The notes under the pieces are model-generated. The model did not search any database, was not told where the DNA came from, and was given only the letters and a program-made list of their open reading frames with translations. 64,000 nucleotides of DNA, from assembly GCF_009727055.1 (NCBI RefSeq), contig NC_052353.1:62358388-62422387 (forward strand), given 5' to 3'. The position numbers and the translations under genes were made by a program. Source of the stretch: Benincasa hispida (taxonomy: Eukaryota > Streptophyta > Magnoliopsida > Cucurbitales > Cucurbitaceae). This document shows, piece after piece, positions 14,901 through 25,238 of the stretch (position 1 is its first letter; the number at the start of each line of letters is the position of its first letter).

Positions 14901-14985
14901 ACGTTTGCTCTTCAATCAAGCATTCAGTAGAGGTCTACAGATTTCAATGATTCTCGCTGGAAGAAAAGAAACGCCATCTACTTGA
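796..14985 (+). CDS. CALS7: Callose synthase 7-like (glucan synthase-like), 3' two-thirds
   Basis: 1,3-beta-glucan synthase of the plasma membrane; polymerises UDP-glucose into callose. CalS7/GSL7 serves phloem sieve plates. Exons read: 796-933, 1015-1091, 1165-1252, 1448-1570, 1661-1778, 1946-2277, 2436-2488, 2698-2758, 4656-4737, 4820-4869, 4994-5080, 5329-5433, 5772-5866, 5946-6027, 6150-6313, 6458-6584, 6698-6795, 6900-7008, 7100-7251, 7874-7983, 8060-8176, 8272-8340, 8463-8646, 8752-8863, 9269-9391, 9527-9645, 9781-9864, 10780-10892, 10966-11195, 11871-12668, 12778-12828, 13006-13191, 14749-14985. They sum to 4674 bp, keep phase, and hold no internal stop. The first exon matches about residue 376 of the roughly 1950-residue family, so the N-terminus lies upstream. 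Membrane spans flank a central catalytic loop; family motifs include [31 protein letters not shown] [16 protein letters not shown] and [22 protein letters not shown] and the ILAGRK tail favour CalS7 over CalS3 or CalS5 (from memory). It looks functional. Confidence 0.93.
2938..2972. repeat. Compound microsatellite (TC)n(AC)n
   Basis: An uninterrupted CT run passes into a CA run inside the 1.9-kb callose synthase intron. A shorter copy of the same TC-AC arrangement lies at about 1253-1275. Confidence 0.9.
3130..3327. repeat. Two tandem diverged 100-bp units
   Basis: Both units open with TAGGATTTAACAT, continue with CTATGAG and TTTTTGGCAAC, and contain a TATGAGATTAGTT or CATGAGATTAGTT block. 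The starts at 3130 and 3230 are exactly 100 bp apart. The unit resembles a dispersed plant repeat. It lies in the intron 2759-4655. Confidence 0.75.
4016..4226 (-). mobile_element. Small LTR (211 bp) with adjacent primer-binding site, reverse orientation
   Basis: Read on the minus strand, a TG...CA-type LTR (termini TGTCGAAAA and TTTTTGACA) is followed directly by TGGTATCAGAGCCC (plus positions 4002-4015). That is the usual complement of initiator-Met tRNA in plant Ty1/copia and TRIM elements. About 200 bp of leader-like sequence follows (3780-4001). No coding region or partner LTR is found, so this is a truncated element or TRIM fragment inside the callose synthase intron. The LTR boundaries rest on the near-inverted termini and the PBS position. 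Confidence 0.65.
9865..10779 (+). other. Long callose synthase intron, no feature seen
   Basis: This 915-bp intron has normal GT and AG borders and includes an (ATT)n run near 10433-10452. I see no coding segment or clear transposon in it. Confidence 0.6.
13192..14748 (+). other. Last callose synthase intron, probable repeat remnants
   Basis: This 1557-bp intron has GT and AG borders. The part from about 13260 (GTCTCCGAGTTTCG, then GGTCTCTGAGTTTCC) looks like a dispersed low-copy transposon remnant. Short open frames within it have no recognisable product. Confidence 0.45.
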
Positions 14986-16539
14986 ACTATCTCTCTTCTC
15001 ACAACTGTCCATTTACATCTCTTCAATCAGCGCCTTGGTGTATCTTGTAGGCCTTTTTTCCTCAATACATAGTTACAGTTATAAATAGAATTCTGAGAGA
15101 TCAGAAAGTGATCATTGTAACAGTTTTCCATTTTCCCTAGGTATTGATAAAATGATTCCTGTAGTTTGGGATTACCAAATTTTTGGAATTCGGTGGTGTT
15201 TTCCCCAACTTTTTGTTTTGCTAAAGATTGCATATTCTATGTCTATTCTTTAATCCATAGGAACTAGAAGAAGAAAGAAAAAAAAAAGAAAAGACATGAT
15301 GATTAGCCCCAAGAAATGAAACCCAATGATTCTGATATAGCTGTGTTTCTCCATGGATCATATTTTATTTTATCCACTAAAATTGCCCGACTGAAACTAG
15401 ATTACATGAAGCTATGGAGTTTTCATTTTCTCCTGTTGATGGAATTGCAGCAAATGTAAACTTACTATTGTCCTTGCAATATTTTCCGTTGTTTAGCAAA
15501 ATTTTAAAAAACAAAAACTAAGTTTTTATTTTTTTTCCTTTCTTTTTTCAAAATTTCGCTAGGACTTTCACAAAAATAAGTAGAAAACAAATAAGAAGAT
15601 TTCTAATTAAAATTTAGTAGTGTTTATATGCTAAATTTTCAAAAATTAAAGACCAAAGGCAATATATATATATATTTTTTTTGAGAAGATCAAAGATAAA
15701 ATTGTTATCAAGTAAGGCTTTAATTTTTTTTTTTTTTAAAATTTTAAAACTAAGCTTATAGTTGCTATTTTAATGTATGAGTTTCTTTGTTTAATTACAA
15801 ACTTTCTAATGATATTTATAAAATCTAACTCAAGTTTGAAAACAAAAAAAATGTACTTTTCTTTTTCTTTTTTAATTTATAGAATTTAACCGAGGATTTA
15901 AACATCTCAGAGTAAAAATCATATTAAGAATTTGTGAGCATAAATTTCAAAAATAGAAAAGCAAAAAAAAAAAAAAAAAATTTATCAAAGGCGTCCAAAT
16001 GCTTATTAAATAGAATCTAAACAATCAAGTTCGCGGAATTTTGAAAAATATGTTTGTTTCATCCACAACACATTAGGGTATCAAATCATTGATCTTTGAA
16101 AATATGAGGTTATAATTTATGACTTATCTATATTAACTATTTTTTTTATTCTTGACCATAGATAAGGCGGAAGAATCGAGACATTAAAGCTCATGATAAA
16201 ATACTATCTCAGTTGACTTATACTTATGTGACATTTGACTATTTTCTAAGTTGACTTATTAAACTAGGTTTAAAAGGTGTATTTGTTTTAGTTGCTACAG
16301 TAACAAAGTAATCGTAATTTTCATATTATTTTCTTTTTAATTAATTCGTTTGAAAAACATCAATCAATTTTTTTAAAATTAAATTTGGGAAATTGTATTT
16401 GGATAAATGTCTAAAAGTACTTGTAGTAATGACCTCGAGGTCCGAGGTTTGATTCTCCCATCCGAACTTTAAATACAATATTTTTGCAGCAGGAAAAAAA
16501 GAAAGAAAAAAAACGTCCCAAGTCCAAAAAGAAAATGTG
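14986..16539. other. Intergenic, AT-rich
   Basis: The 3' untranslated region of the callose synthase gene probably occupies the first few hundred bases. The rest is AT-rich with A and T homopolymers (for example near 15963-15980). A short tract near 16430-16470 resembles a tRNA T-arm (GAGGTTTGATTCTCCC), possibly a degraded SINE, but I cannot support more. Confidence 0.4.
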
Positions 16540-17725
16540 CGACCGAGATTAAGCCGTCCTACTTGTATGTACTGTTGCCAAACCTTGGACGGAGGAGCGG
16601 CGGTTGCAGAATCAATTTACCATTACGACTGTTCTCCCGACGGCGATACCAGCCGTGGCTTGGGTTAGGGTTACTGCTTCGTCCCGCCTGCCACTTCTCT
16701 TCCTAACGCCATCGCCCAATACTTCCCTCTGCCTCTTTACTGGTCACTGCTTAGTGCCCTACAAGGTATATTAGTGGTCTGATGTTGGATTGGTTCCGCA
16801 TAAGAATGTAGTTGAACCAAATAGTTTGGCAATCAGATGTTTTCGAAGTTGCGGACGGATATTATGGCTTTATCTTTGTTATCAATTTCGGCATAATTTA
16901 CATTTTTGCTTTCTGAGTTGTTACGTGTTGTTTTGAAATTGGAGAAATTTTAATTTGTCTCTCTGTTAGGTAGTCGATGCCTTCGATTATTGGGCCAATC
17001 TATGGCCACTATGAAATAGTTCCTTCTATTTCGTTTCTTTGTTACACTTACCATATTACACTTACCATATAAAGAGCGAGTGCGTTTTGGATTAACAGGA
17101 AACATGATATGTTTGCCTTTTCATCACCTGCGTCAGATGCTATTTTTCCATACGAAAAATGGTCAATGGGTTACAGCAAAGCCTTCCAATGGGTATAGAT
17201 CAGAGGAATAATACCATTGCAAAAAATCTGTATGCATCAGATAATCTATTGAACGTTAAATAAATCAGTGACAAACTTAGTATTTGATGGTCACTAATCT
17301 TTTTTTTTCTTTGACATCGTTTTGTTATCCATCGTATCTGAAATAAAAATAGAAATCTTTGTAGCTTATACTTATTTGTTCATAGCTATACTTCTTGAGA
17401 GGTTTAGTTCACAATCCATCTGCCCTTTTCTTCCAACTGAAGTTCGCATTTGTTGAGAGTTGGTGTTCTCCTTTGTTCAACAGTTTACTTAGACTTGAGA
17501 GGTGTAGCTAATGAATGTTTGGTTGTAATTCTGTCGCTGATCTTGCTGTTGTTTTCGTATGTTATCAAAATATTTTTGTGAAATATAATTTTGCTGGCAT
17601 TTGAGTTTAGTGATAGTGGTGTTATATTGTTGTATTTTTCTCATAATAATGTTTTTTGGATTTCATGCACACTACTAACAACTTCTATTGCATTTTCTCA
17701 CTTTCACTTTTATCATCCTACTCAG
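16540..17725 (+). promoter_or_regulatory. Spliced 5' leader of the following gene (inferred)
   Basis: A relatively GC-rich, CT-rich block (about 16550-16765) ends at a plausible donor, CAAG/GTATAT at 16765. A matching acceptor, CTACTCAG, ends at 17725 just before the coding exon. No long frame runs through the block, so it is read as a 5' UTR exon plus leader intron. A 34-codon open frame (ATG 17159, stop at the TAA ending 17263) sits in the putative intron and could instead be an upstream ORF of an alternative transcript. Confidence 0.4.
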
Positions 17726-17750
17726 TAATAAACCAGCTGTGAACGAAAAA

Positions 17751-18242
17751 ATGTCCAAACTAAATGGCGCTCCTCAAAGCTTGCAGCAGCTAGGAAACAT
17801 TAACGCCCAGATGAGGCGTTCTCAGAATGTTCAAAGCACAAATTGGGTGCAAGGACCAATGAGTTTGGACGAGTTCAAGTATGGATTCCCCTCTGGTGGA
17901 TTACCATCCCTATCAAATAAATGGTGGGGAAGTAGCTGTCCAGATGAAACCAATAATGAAGAAGATGACAAACATCACTTCAAAGTAGTAAATGATGGTT
18001 TCACATCTTTAATAGACCCAGAGAAATCTGAAAGTATAGGGGAGGATCTCCAAGCTGATCTTCAGGGGACGCACCTGCTGACAGCTTTGAGAAAAAGAAG
18101 CGTGGTGAGAGGTCGAAAAGTACTAGAGCATGGTTATTATTCTCATGGACAAAGTTTAAACAAGTTAAGCAAGAAAGAACAGTCATTGCTTCTAAACATA
18201 TTCAGATCATCAACTCCAAATGAATGGATGAGTAACTCCTAA
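17751..18242 (+). CDS. Unrecognised small plant protein, about 163 residues
   Basis: The ATG at 17751 is the first one downstream of a good splice acceptor, and the frame is open to TAA at 18240-18242. The product is hydrophilic, without a signal peptide or membrane span. Residues about 35-65 form a tryptophan- and glycine-containing block (NWVQGPMSLDEFK, then FPSGGLPSLSNKWWG). An acidic stretch (NNEEDDKHH) follows, and the C-terminal half is basic and leucine-rich (LRKRSVVRGRK, then KLSKKEQSLLLNIF). I recognise no domain. Balanced codon use, an uninterrupted frame and the leader exon suggest a real gene, but function is unknown. The short conserved-looking Trp block could be an interaction motif (inference). 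Confidence 0.55.
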   Translation: MSKLNGAPQSLQQLGNINAQMRRSQNVQSTNWVQGPMSLDEFKYGFPSGGLPSLSNKWWGSSCPDETNNEEDDKHHFKVVNDGFTSLIDPEKSESIGEDLQADLQGTHLLTALRKRSVVRGRKVLEHGYYSHGQSLNKLSKKEQSLLLNIFRSSTPNEWMSNS

Positions 18243-20680
18243 CTTCAGGGGCAACTGCTTTGGTCGTGGTACTCCACCCTTCATAAGGTATTTTACTAGT
18301 TCTATTGTTCAATCGTTACTTTTTTTTATATTAGATTGTATATTTATTTTCATTATCAGAAGTAGCTGTTTTTTTAAAAAATATAATTGATTTATTATAT
18401 ATAAGAAAGAAATGTGTAATATATTTGTCTGGTGCATATTTCATTCTCCATAACAAGGAGTTTAAAAGTAGTATATGGTAAGTAGTAAAATGATCTTAGA
18501 GTTCACCAAGTTGGAACATGAGAATTATTGAGAATTACAGAAATGCGACTTTTATATTAGTAACAGTAAGATAAGATGCTTCTGGAAATAGTCAATGATT
18601 CGTAGGCTAATTAGCAAAATTTGATAGCTCAAATATTTGTTGATTTACTAATTCTATTTCCAATTCTTGATCCCTATTTTCTTAAACCCTTGTTCAGAAT
18701 TCAACAGCTTGTGCAGTGATTAAGAATTTGATTTTAGTTATAGAATGATAATTTCTTAAACGATAGTAAACTGGTTTTAAATTGCAAATTGGCAATTGAC
18801 CGAGTTATTAATTGATATTAAGCTATATATTTATGTGCATCATGTTCAGTATTAATTGAGTTTGTGATTCTTTTTCCATTAGGTTCGAACTGTTATTTGG
18901 AAGAACAGTTGAAAGTAGTTGTCTTGAATATTTTTTCTGATTATTGCTCAAGGATAGTAAATGGGAGATTTCTTATAGGATTGATCGACTATTATAAGAT
19001 GATAAATTAGGCTTATTTTTTCCTTTTTTAAACAGACCCTGTTCCTGTTGGCCAAATTTTTAGATGTAGAAAAAGGGAAGAAAAAAGGTGGATGAAGGGA
19101 AACCGACAATATTTTGGGCCAGAGTTGGAGGGGCCCAGTGGGCCATCCTTAAAACAACAGCCCATGCCTATTGCTCCCTACACAGATGACCCGTTTCCGT
19201 CAGGTGACTGCCATTACTCATCTCATCCAAATTCACTTTAAACCATCTCTTTCTTCTCCTATTCTTCAAATTTTTATTGATGCAATTGACAACTTCTATT
19301 CATTACAATTTCTCTCTTTTAAAAGTCGAAGTAGATTCTTTGACTTAATGTAGTTCCTCTATTTTTGAGTCTAAAGTTTGAATCCTCCATCTTACTCCAT
19401 CTTACTCTCATATTTTCTCGAAGAAAAAGGAGCCATTATTCAATTTTGCACTTTTGAATTTTGTAGAAGTAATTTGGTGTGTAATAAAGTTTTTATGATT
19501 TTATTTACTAGTTCCCTTTCCTTTTTCTACCGTCATCATGTTTATCGTTATAAATCTTTCTTCTTTCCATATTTTAAACTTTGATCAACCGACATGAGTT
19601 TTGCTCAACTTGTAATCACAGAGACACATAAATATATAATGGAAGTGGAGATAATCTTCGAACTTATGAAGAATATTTACGTTGTTAATTTTTTTAAAAA
19701 ATGTGGATATTTGTCACAAACATAATGTTATATTTTGATTCAAATATTTGACTACTTAAAAATGGTATTATCCTTAGTATGACCCAAATTTTATTTAGAC
19801 TATACTTTAGACTACAAACGCTTTTCTTGTAGTCTCTTTTAGCAAAATTTCCATCTTTTATCCCACTATTCTTTTTCCCTCCCCTCTGCTCCTCTAGCTT
19901 CCACTATAACTTTCAACAAATTTGGCACTTCTCACTATGACCTCTATTCTATTCTAATTTACTCTAAAAAGAATCTAAAAGAAAATGGAGCTTTATTCTA
20001 ATTTTAATCAGCATCATATTACAATTTCAGGATTTCGTTTCAATTGAAATCTCTTTATCATCTTCTAAATCTATTATTGTTTTATAAATTATAACTTCAT
20101 TTAATTTCCAATAGTATTCCTATAAAAATATAGAATCGATGTCAACATTTAAAAATACATCACTTTATTATATCAGTGGGTAAAATTCCATATATAAAAT
20201 TAAGTTATTGACCGCTATGAGTCTCAATCATACATTTTAATCACATTGTTATAACAATTAAATAATTAAATACATTGTAAAAGGCCATCAAATCTCTCCA
20301 ATGACATTTGTTGAAGAAATCCCCGAAAACAAAAAATAACCATGGTCAAATTGCCTTTAAATTAAATGTCTAAACAGTTAAATTTCTCAATACTATTGAA
20401 AATTTTCAATTAAGTCCATTCAATAAACATCGTGGAAATTCTTCATTAACAAAAAATTTGTCTCATTAAATTACAATTTTATTAACGTATTTAAATGGAT
20501 AGACATGATACTTGAAATAAATAAATTTTCGTTATTCATAGTTGATTCTGAGTATAAATAAATTGAATTTCAATGACCTACTTTGAAAATAAAGGGTAAA
20601 TTAAATTAAAAATTTTATTTTTCAAAAGGTTAATAGACTAAATTAATAATTACCCAAAAAGACAAAGAAAAAAAAAAAGA
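18243..20680. other. Intergenic, AT-rich
   Basis: It includes the probable 3' UTR of the preceding gene up to a possible donor near 18288. A small GC-richer island at about 19090-19200 carries TGGGCC boxes. No gene is recognised; the short frames near 19171-19584 have no meaningful product. Confidence 0.4.
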
Positions 20681-20929
20681 AATATTGGGTATATATATTT
20701 GCGTAGCGTTTTTATTACATTTATACGGTCATCTCCGTATCTTCCGATATTTTCTTGTGTTTTTTTCTAACTCCGTCTCCCACAATTCTCCTTTTTTGGT
20801 ATCCGCTACGGTCAGGCAATCGGCTAATCCTACAGGCTACCATTATTCTCCGTTGATTCTCTCTGCTAATTCGTCACTTTGTGTCGCCACGTTAATTGAC
20901 TCATTTCCTCTGTTCTTCATTTCCCATTT

Positions 20930-22215
20930 TACTATTTACATTTTCCCTCTCCGATCTGGTTTACCAGCCCCTCAGAACCAGCTAGATTTCAAGTTCTTCC
21001 ACTTGGGTTGACTCTCTTTCTCTCTCTTAATTACTGTTCTCTTTCCTGCTTATTCAATGTCTTTTTTTTTCTTACCCAGCTATATCTGCAGTGCCATAAT
21101 CCTGTTCACTTTCTTCTTGCCGTTTTCCCCATCTCCGGTGACCTCCATTGCAAACCCAGTTTTCCTTTTCTGTTTTTTCAAGGTCTTTCTTGCTTCTACA
21201 TACGCAAAACCACCATTTTCACCTACCCTTTCCTCAACTTCTCATTTCCCCATTGTATTTTCTTTGTAGATTCTCTCTATTTCTCTCTCCCCCTCATAAA
21301 TTAGCTTTTTGTCTGGTCTTTATCTTGCATTTTCTTGCATTTTCTTCTACCATTCCCTAAATCGTTGCTGACCCTTTGAGCCTGCTCCCCTTTTGTTATA
21401 ACCTTCTTTTGCCTCCGAGAGAATCTGGGATTGGAGGGTCTGGTTTGTTTCAGGTCGATTTTGGGCTATCTATGCTTATTGGGTCTCTGTTGGTTAAAAT
21501 AGAAGCCCTTTCTCTGCTTCTGTGGGATCTTAAAGAGGAAGATCAAGGGGGTTAGGCTAGATCTGTTGAAAGGTGGATGAATGCTTTCTACTTTGAACCA
21601 CTTTCCTTTATCTTCTTTAATTTATTCACATTTCTGTTTTTATGTCTTTTACTTGAATCACAAGTGATGCCTTCTACAAATTTGTGCTTTTTTGTTCGAT
21701 AGATTTAGACATTTTGATTTCGCTATTGGTGGTTCATTAATCATTACTCTGAGTTTTCTTCTATAATGGGACATTGAATTTATTTTGCTTTCTTCGTCAT
21801 CATGACTTGTACATAAGAGTATCAGTCGGGTTTTGTTTGGAAAGAACAGAATCCAGTTGAATGCCCAATGAAGATGTAAAGTATCTTCCTTAACCGTCTT
21901 ATTTTCCCTTTTTTATGTTCTATTATCTGGTTTTTTGCAATATATTTTAAGAATTTGTGAAGGAGATTGCAATCTTTCATGGATGATTCTTGTTTTGTAA
22001 TTCGTGTTTTAAATAACTGTCAAATTGTGAAGAAACTTGAGTAATGTGTTACTGATACTATGTTCTCTCAGGAATCTCATACCTATAATTTGAAACTGCA
22101 TGATGTTTTTTTTTATCTAATTGTCAGGTTGGAATGTCTTGATTTATCTGCGGCTGGAACTTAGGGGGCTGAACCAGTTCATTAGTTTTGGCATCTTGAG
22201 GATCAGCCGTCAGCT
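20930..22215 (+). promoter_or_regulatory. 5' leader and leader intron of the receptor-like kinase gene (inferred)
   Basis: A strongly pyrimidine-rich block (about 20930-21470) precedes the kinase start. An acceptor, TTGTCAG, ends near 22127, followed by about 90 bp of leader before ATG 22216. This fits a CT-rich plant 5' UTR with an intron. The transcription start and donor cannot be fixed without transcripts; the open frames in this block are read as UTR. Confidence 0.4.
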
Positions 22216-25200
22216 ATGTCATCTGGAAGTAGTAATTTGAATACAGAATTGTCAAAGAAAACACCTTTCCTTGGTTTGTCCCTATGGGTTTTGATATGCT
22301 TATGTGTTGGTGCATTTATTGTTTTGATTCTCGGTATATTATCTGTATGGGTGATGTTTCGAAGAAAAACAAGGAGATCCCCAGAAAACTTCTCTATTTC
22401 TCAAATACCAAATGTCTCAAAGGATATTAAGGTGGACCGAGTTGCGACTCAATCTGCCCACCACAATCATCTTGAGAGCCTTTACCTTTCCGTTCATGAT
22501 AAATCAAGTGAGAAGAACTCAGAGAAGATGATTGGTCATTTGGGTATGAGCAAGTCTAGTGATCCTGATAACATAAGCCAATGCAGCTCCAATTATCATC
22601 ATGAAAGGGTTTTCAGCTCACATTCAGGAGAAGAAGGAAGCTCTGGGACTGTTAGAAAGCAGTCTTCCATTTCATATGGAGGGTATGGGGGCCTTGTGAC
22701 TGCCTCTCCTCTTGTTGGCTTGCCTGAAATTTCACATCTTGGTTGGGGTCACTGGTTTACACTCAGGGATCTAGAATTTGCGACGAATCGTTTCTGTGCA
22801 GACAATGTGCTTGGGGAAGGGGGTTATGGGGTTGTCTACAAAGGCAGACTGATAAATGGAACTGAGGTTGCAGTCAAGAAACTTCTCAATAATCTGTAAG
22901 GAATTTAGGAGTTTGAAACATTAATAAAACTATGGTAACGATAATTGCTCTTTTAAATTCAAGTTGCTTCTATATAGGGGACAAGCAGAGAAAGAATTTA
23001 GAGTTGAAGTGGAGGCAATTGGTCATGTAAGACACAAGAATCTTGTACGGCTCCTTGGCTATTGCATAGAAGGGGTTCATAGGTACTATTCTTTTTGTAT
23101 TGTTTCCCAATCTTTGGACCTTATGGGTGAAGTGCCATTATGGTATGTGCTTAACAAGTGTTTGTGTTGGAAATTTTTTAACAGTTTGCACTGTCAGTAT
23201 GTCTTCAGTTGACTTTTTTGATTTTTTCTTAAAAGAAAATGGGTTCTCTTTCTACTTGCTCAGGATGCTGGTCTATGAATATGTGAACAATGGGAACTTA
23301 GAGCAATGGTTACATGGGGCTATGCGGCAACATGGCACCCTTACTTGGGAGGCTCGAATGAAGGTGCTTCTTGGCACTGCCAAGGCGTAAGTGACGATGG
23401 TTTAGACATCTATATGCATGCAACACTCTTATTATTAATGGTTTCTGATGACCTTAGGGTATTATGCTTTAGTTCTCTTAATTTCAGTTCATTCTTCCAG
23501 TGATTTTCATAACATAGGGCAAACCTTGCTCCAATCCATTATAGTTTTGGTTAGAAAATTACTTCCCCTGCGCTCCTCCTCATGTTCTATCTTATGGAAA
23601 ATTCACCATTCTAAATGACTGCTACTCGGGGAATTTCTCTGATGGTGCCCACTGTTACTTGACTTCCAACCTTGTGAATGTTACCCAACTTCTTTACTCT
23701 AAGTGGTAGAATTTCTAAACATCATATTATTTAATTCAACCAAAGGTGGAGTATAAAGTGTAGGCAAGCATTTTTAACTGGTTTGAGGAACTAATTTCAC
23801 ATAATAATACAGGCTAGCATATTTACACGAAGCAATTGAACCGAAGGTTGTCCACAGAGACATAAAATCGAGCAACATCTTAATTGATGATGAATTTAAT
23901 GCAAAGGTTTCAGATTTTGGATTGGCCAAACTTTTGGATGCAGGAGAGAGTCACATCACAACAAGAGTGATGGGAACATTTGGGTATATGCTCATTTTTC
24001 ATTCTATTCTGTAACTATTGTGATAAAGAATTTGCAGGTAGGAGCATATGATGTTTTTCATTTATCCCAGGTATGTGGCGCCAGAATATGCCAACACTGG
24101 CTTGTTAAATGAGAAGAGCGACATTTATAGCTTTGGTGTTCTCCTTCTAGAAGCAATTACAGGAAGAGACCCGGTGGACTATGGCCGTCCTGCTAATGAG
24201 GTACTTCTGACTCTTAAAAATATTAGTGATTAGTTTCCTTTTGGGGATCGTTCAGGACTCACTCTTCCATGTATGCTGCCCATATAATTTCCACATCTCA
24301 ATTGACATCAGCTCATGCACTTCCCTGCTACCAATAGTGTACTTTATTCTTCAGGTTAATCTTGTTGAGTGGTTAAAAGTGATGGTTGGCACGAGGAGAG
24401 CTGAGGAAGTTATTGACCCAAGTCTTGAAACTAAACCTTCTACACGAGCGTTGAAACGTGCCCTTCTGATTGCGCTTAGGTGTGTGGATCCTGAGGCAGA
24501 TAAGAGACCAAAAATGACCCAAGTTGTTAGGATGCTTGAGGCTGATGACTACCCATCACGTGAGGTAGGTATCAATGAAATATGTGATGTGAACCAAAAT
24601 AATAAATTGTATTGTTGTTTCCTAACTCCTAATATCCTTTCTTGCAATGCCATTGTTAAGTTAAAAATTGCTACAACAATCTTTATGTGGTTCATGTCTC
24701 TGGTCAAGCAAATTCTTATTTATATTATTTCACAAGCTATTGTAGTAAAGGACTAATGAGCATTGCTCTACAATAGCCAAGGAACTTATATCCACCTGGT
24801 TAATGGTAATGAAGACGCTCATGCAATAGTGTCTATGTCCTGAATTTTCTTTTTCATTGAGAAAGATTTTGGGCCTTCTTACTGAAGCTATTATCGACGT
24901 CTTTGCTTGTTCCAACTCATCAACTTAAATTTCCTAGTGCATAAACATACCCTTCGTATTGCATGCCAGCATTGGCTATTTCTTGTTCTAGAACAATGGG
25001 ATGAGGTGAAGTCTTTGAGGGAGGGGAGGGGGTGGAACATCTTCTGTTTTATGGTGCCATTTTTTGGCTCAATCCCATGCATTATTCTAGTTGAGAAGTT
25101 TGAAATTGTGAATGCACAATTCTTTTGTAGGATCGGCGGAGCCAAAAGAGCAGCACAGCAAACTCAGAGATCGAATCCAGTCAAGGTGAGGTTGGAAGTA

Positions 25201-25238
25201 AACCAGGGGAATCACAAAGCAGACGGGTAGACGCATGA
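22216..25238 (+). CDS. Receptor-like protein kinase, At2g42960/At5g18500 type
   Basis: Seven exons (22216-22895, 22978-23082, 23264-23386, 23813-23983, 24071-24200, 24355-24564, 25131-25238) join in phase to 508 residues ending at TGA 25236-25238. A short N-terminal tail is followed by one membrane span (about residues 18-47), a Ser/His-rich cytoplasmic linker, and a complete kinase domain. Visible motifs are the glycine loop GEGGYGVVY (about 199-207), lysine in VAVKK (about 221), HRDIKSSN (about 316), DFG (about 336) and APEYAN. All catalytic residues are present and the activation segment is RD-type, so an active Ser/Thr kinase is expected. There is no extracellular ligand-binding domain. 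The C-terminal tail after SRE is Ser/Gln-rich. The substrate and signal are unknown for this subfamily. Exon order and phases match the family as I remember it. Confidence 0.92.

Noticed and set aside
16430..16470. tRNA gene
   Set aside because: A T-arm-like word is visible, but no matching acceptor, D or anticodon arm could be found. At most it is a SINE remnant.
20685..21360. Overlapping open frames of 70-108 codons
   Set aside because: They lie in the CT-rich leader of the kinase gene, overlap one another in different frames, and show no domain-like composition.
22964..23503. Separate short kinase-related ORFs
   Set aside because: They are exons 2 and 3 of the receptor-like kinase read through into introns; the spliced frame joins them to the rest.
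24891..25230. Opposite-strand and plus-strand ORFs of 84-107 codons near the kinase 3' end
   Set aside because: They span the last intron and last exon of the kinase. The true frame enters at the acceptor 25130 and stops at 25238.
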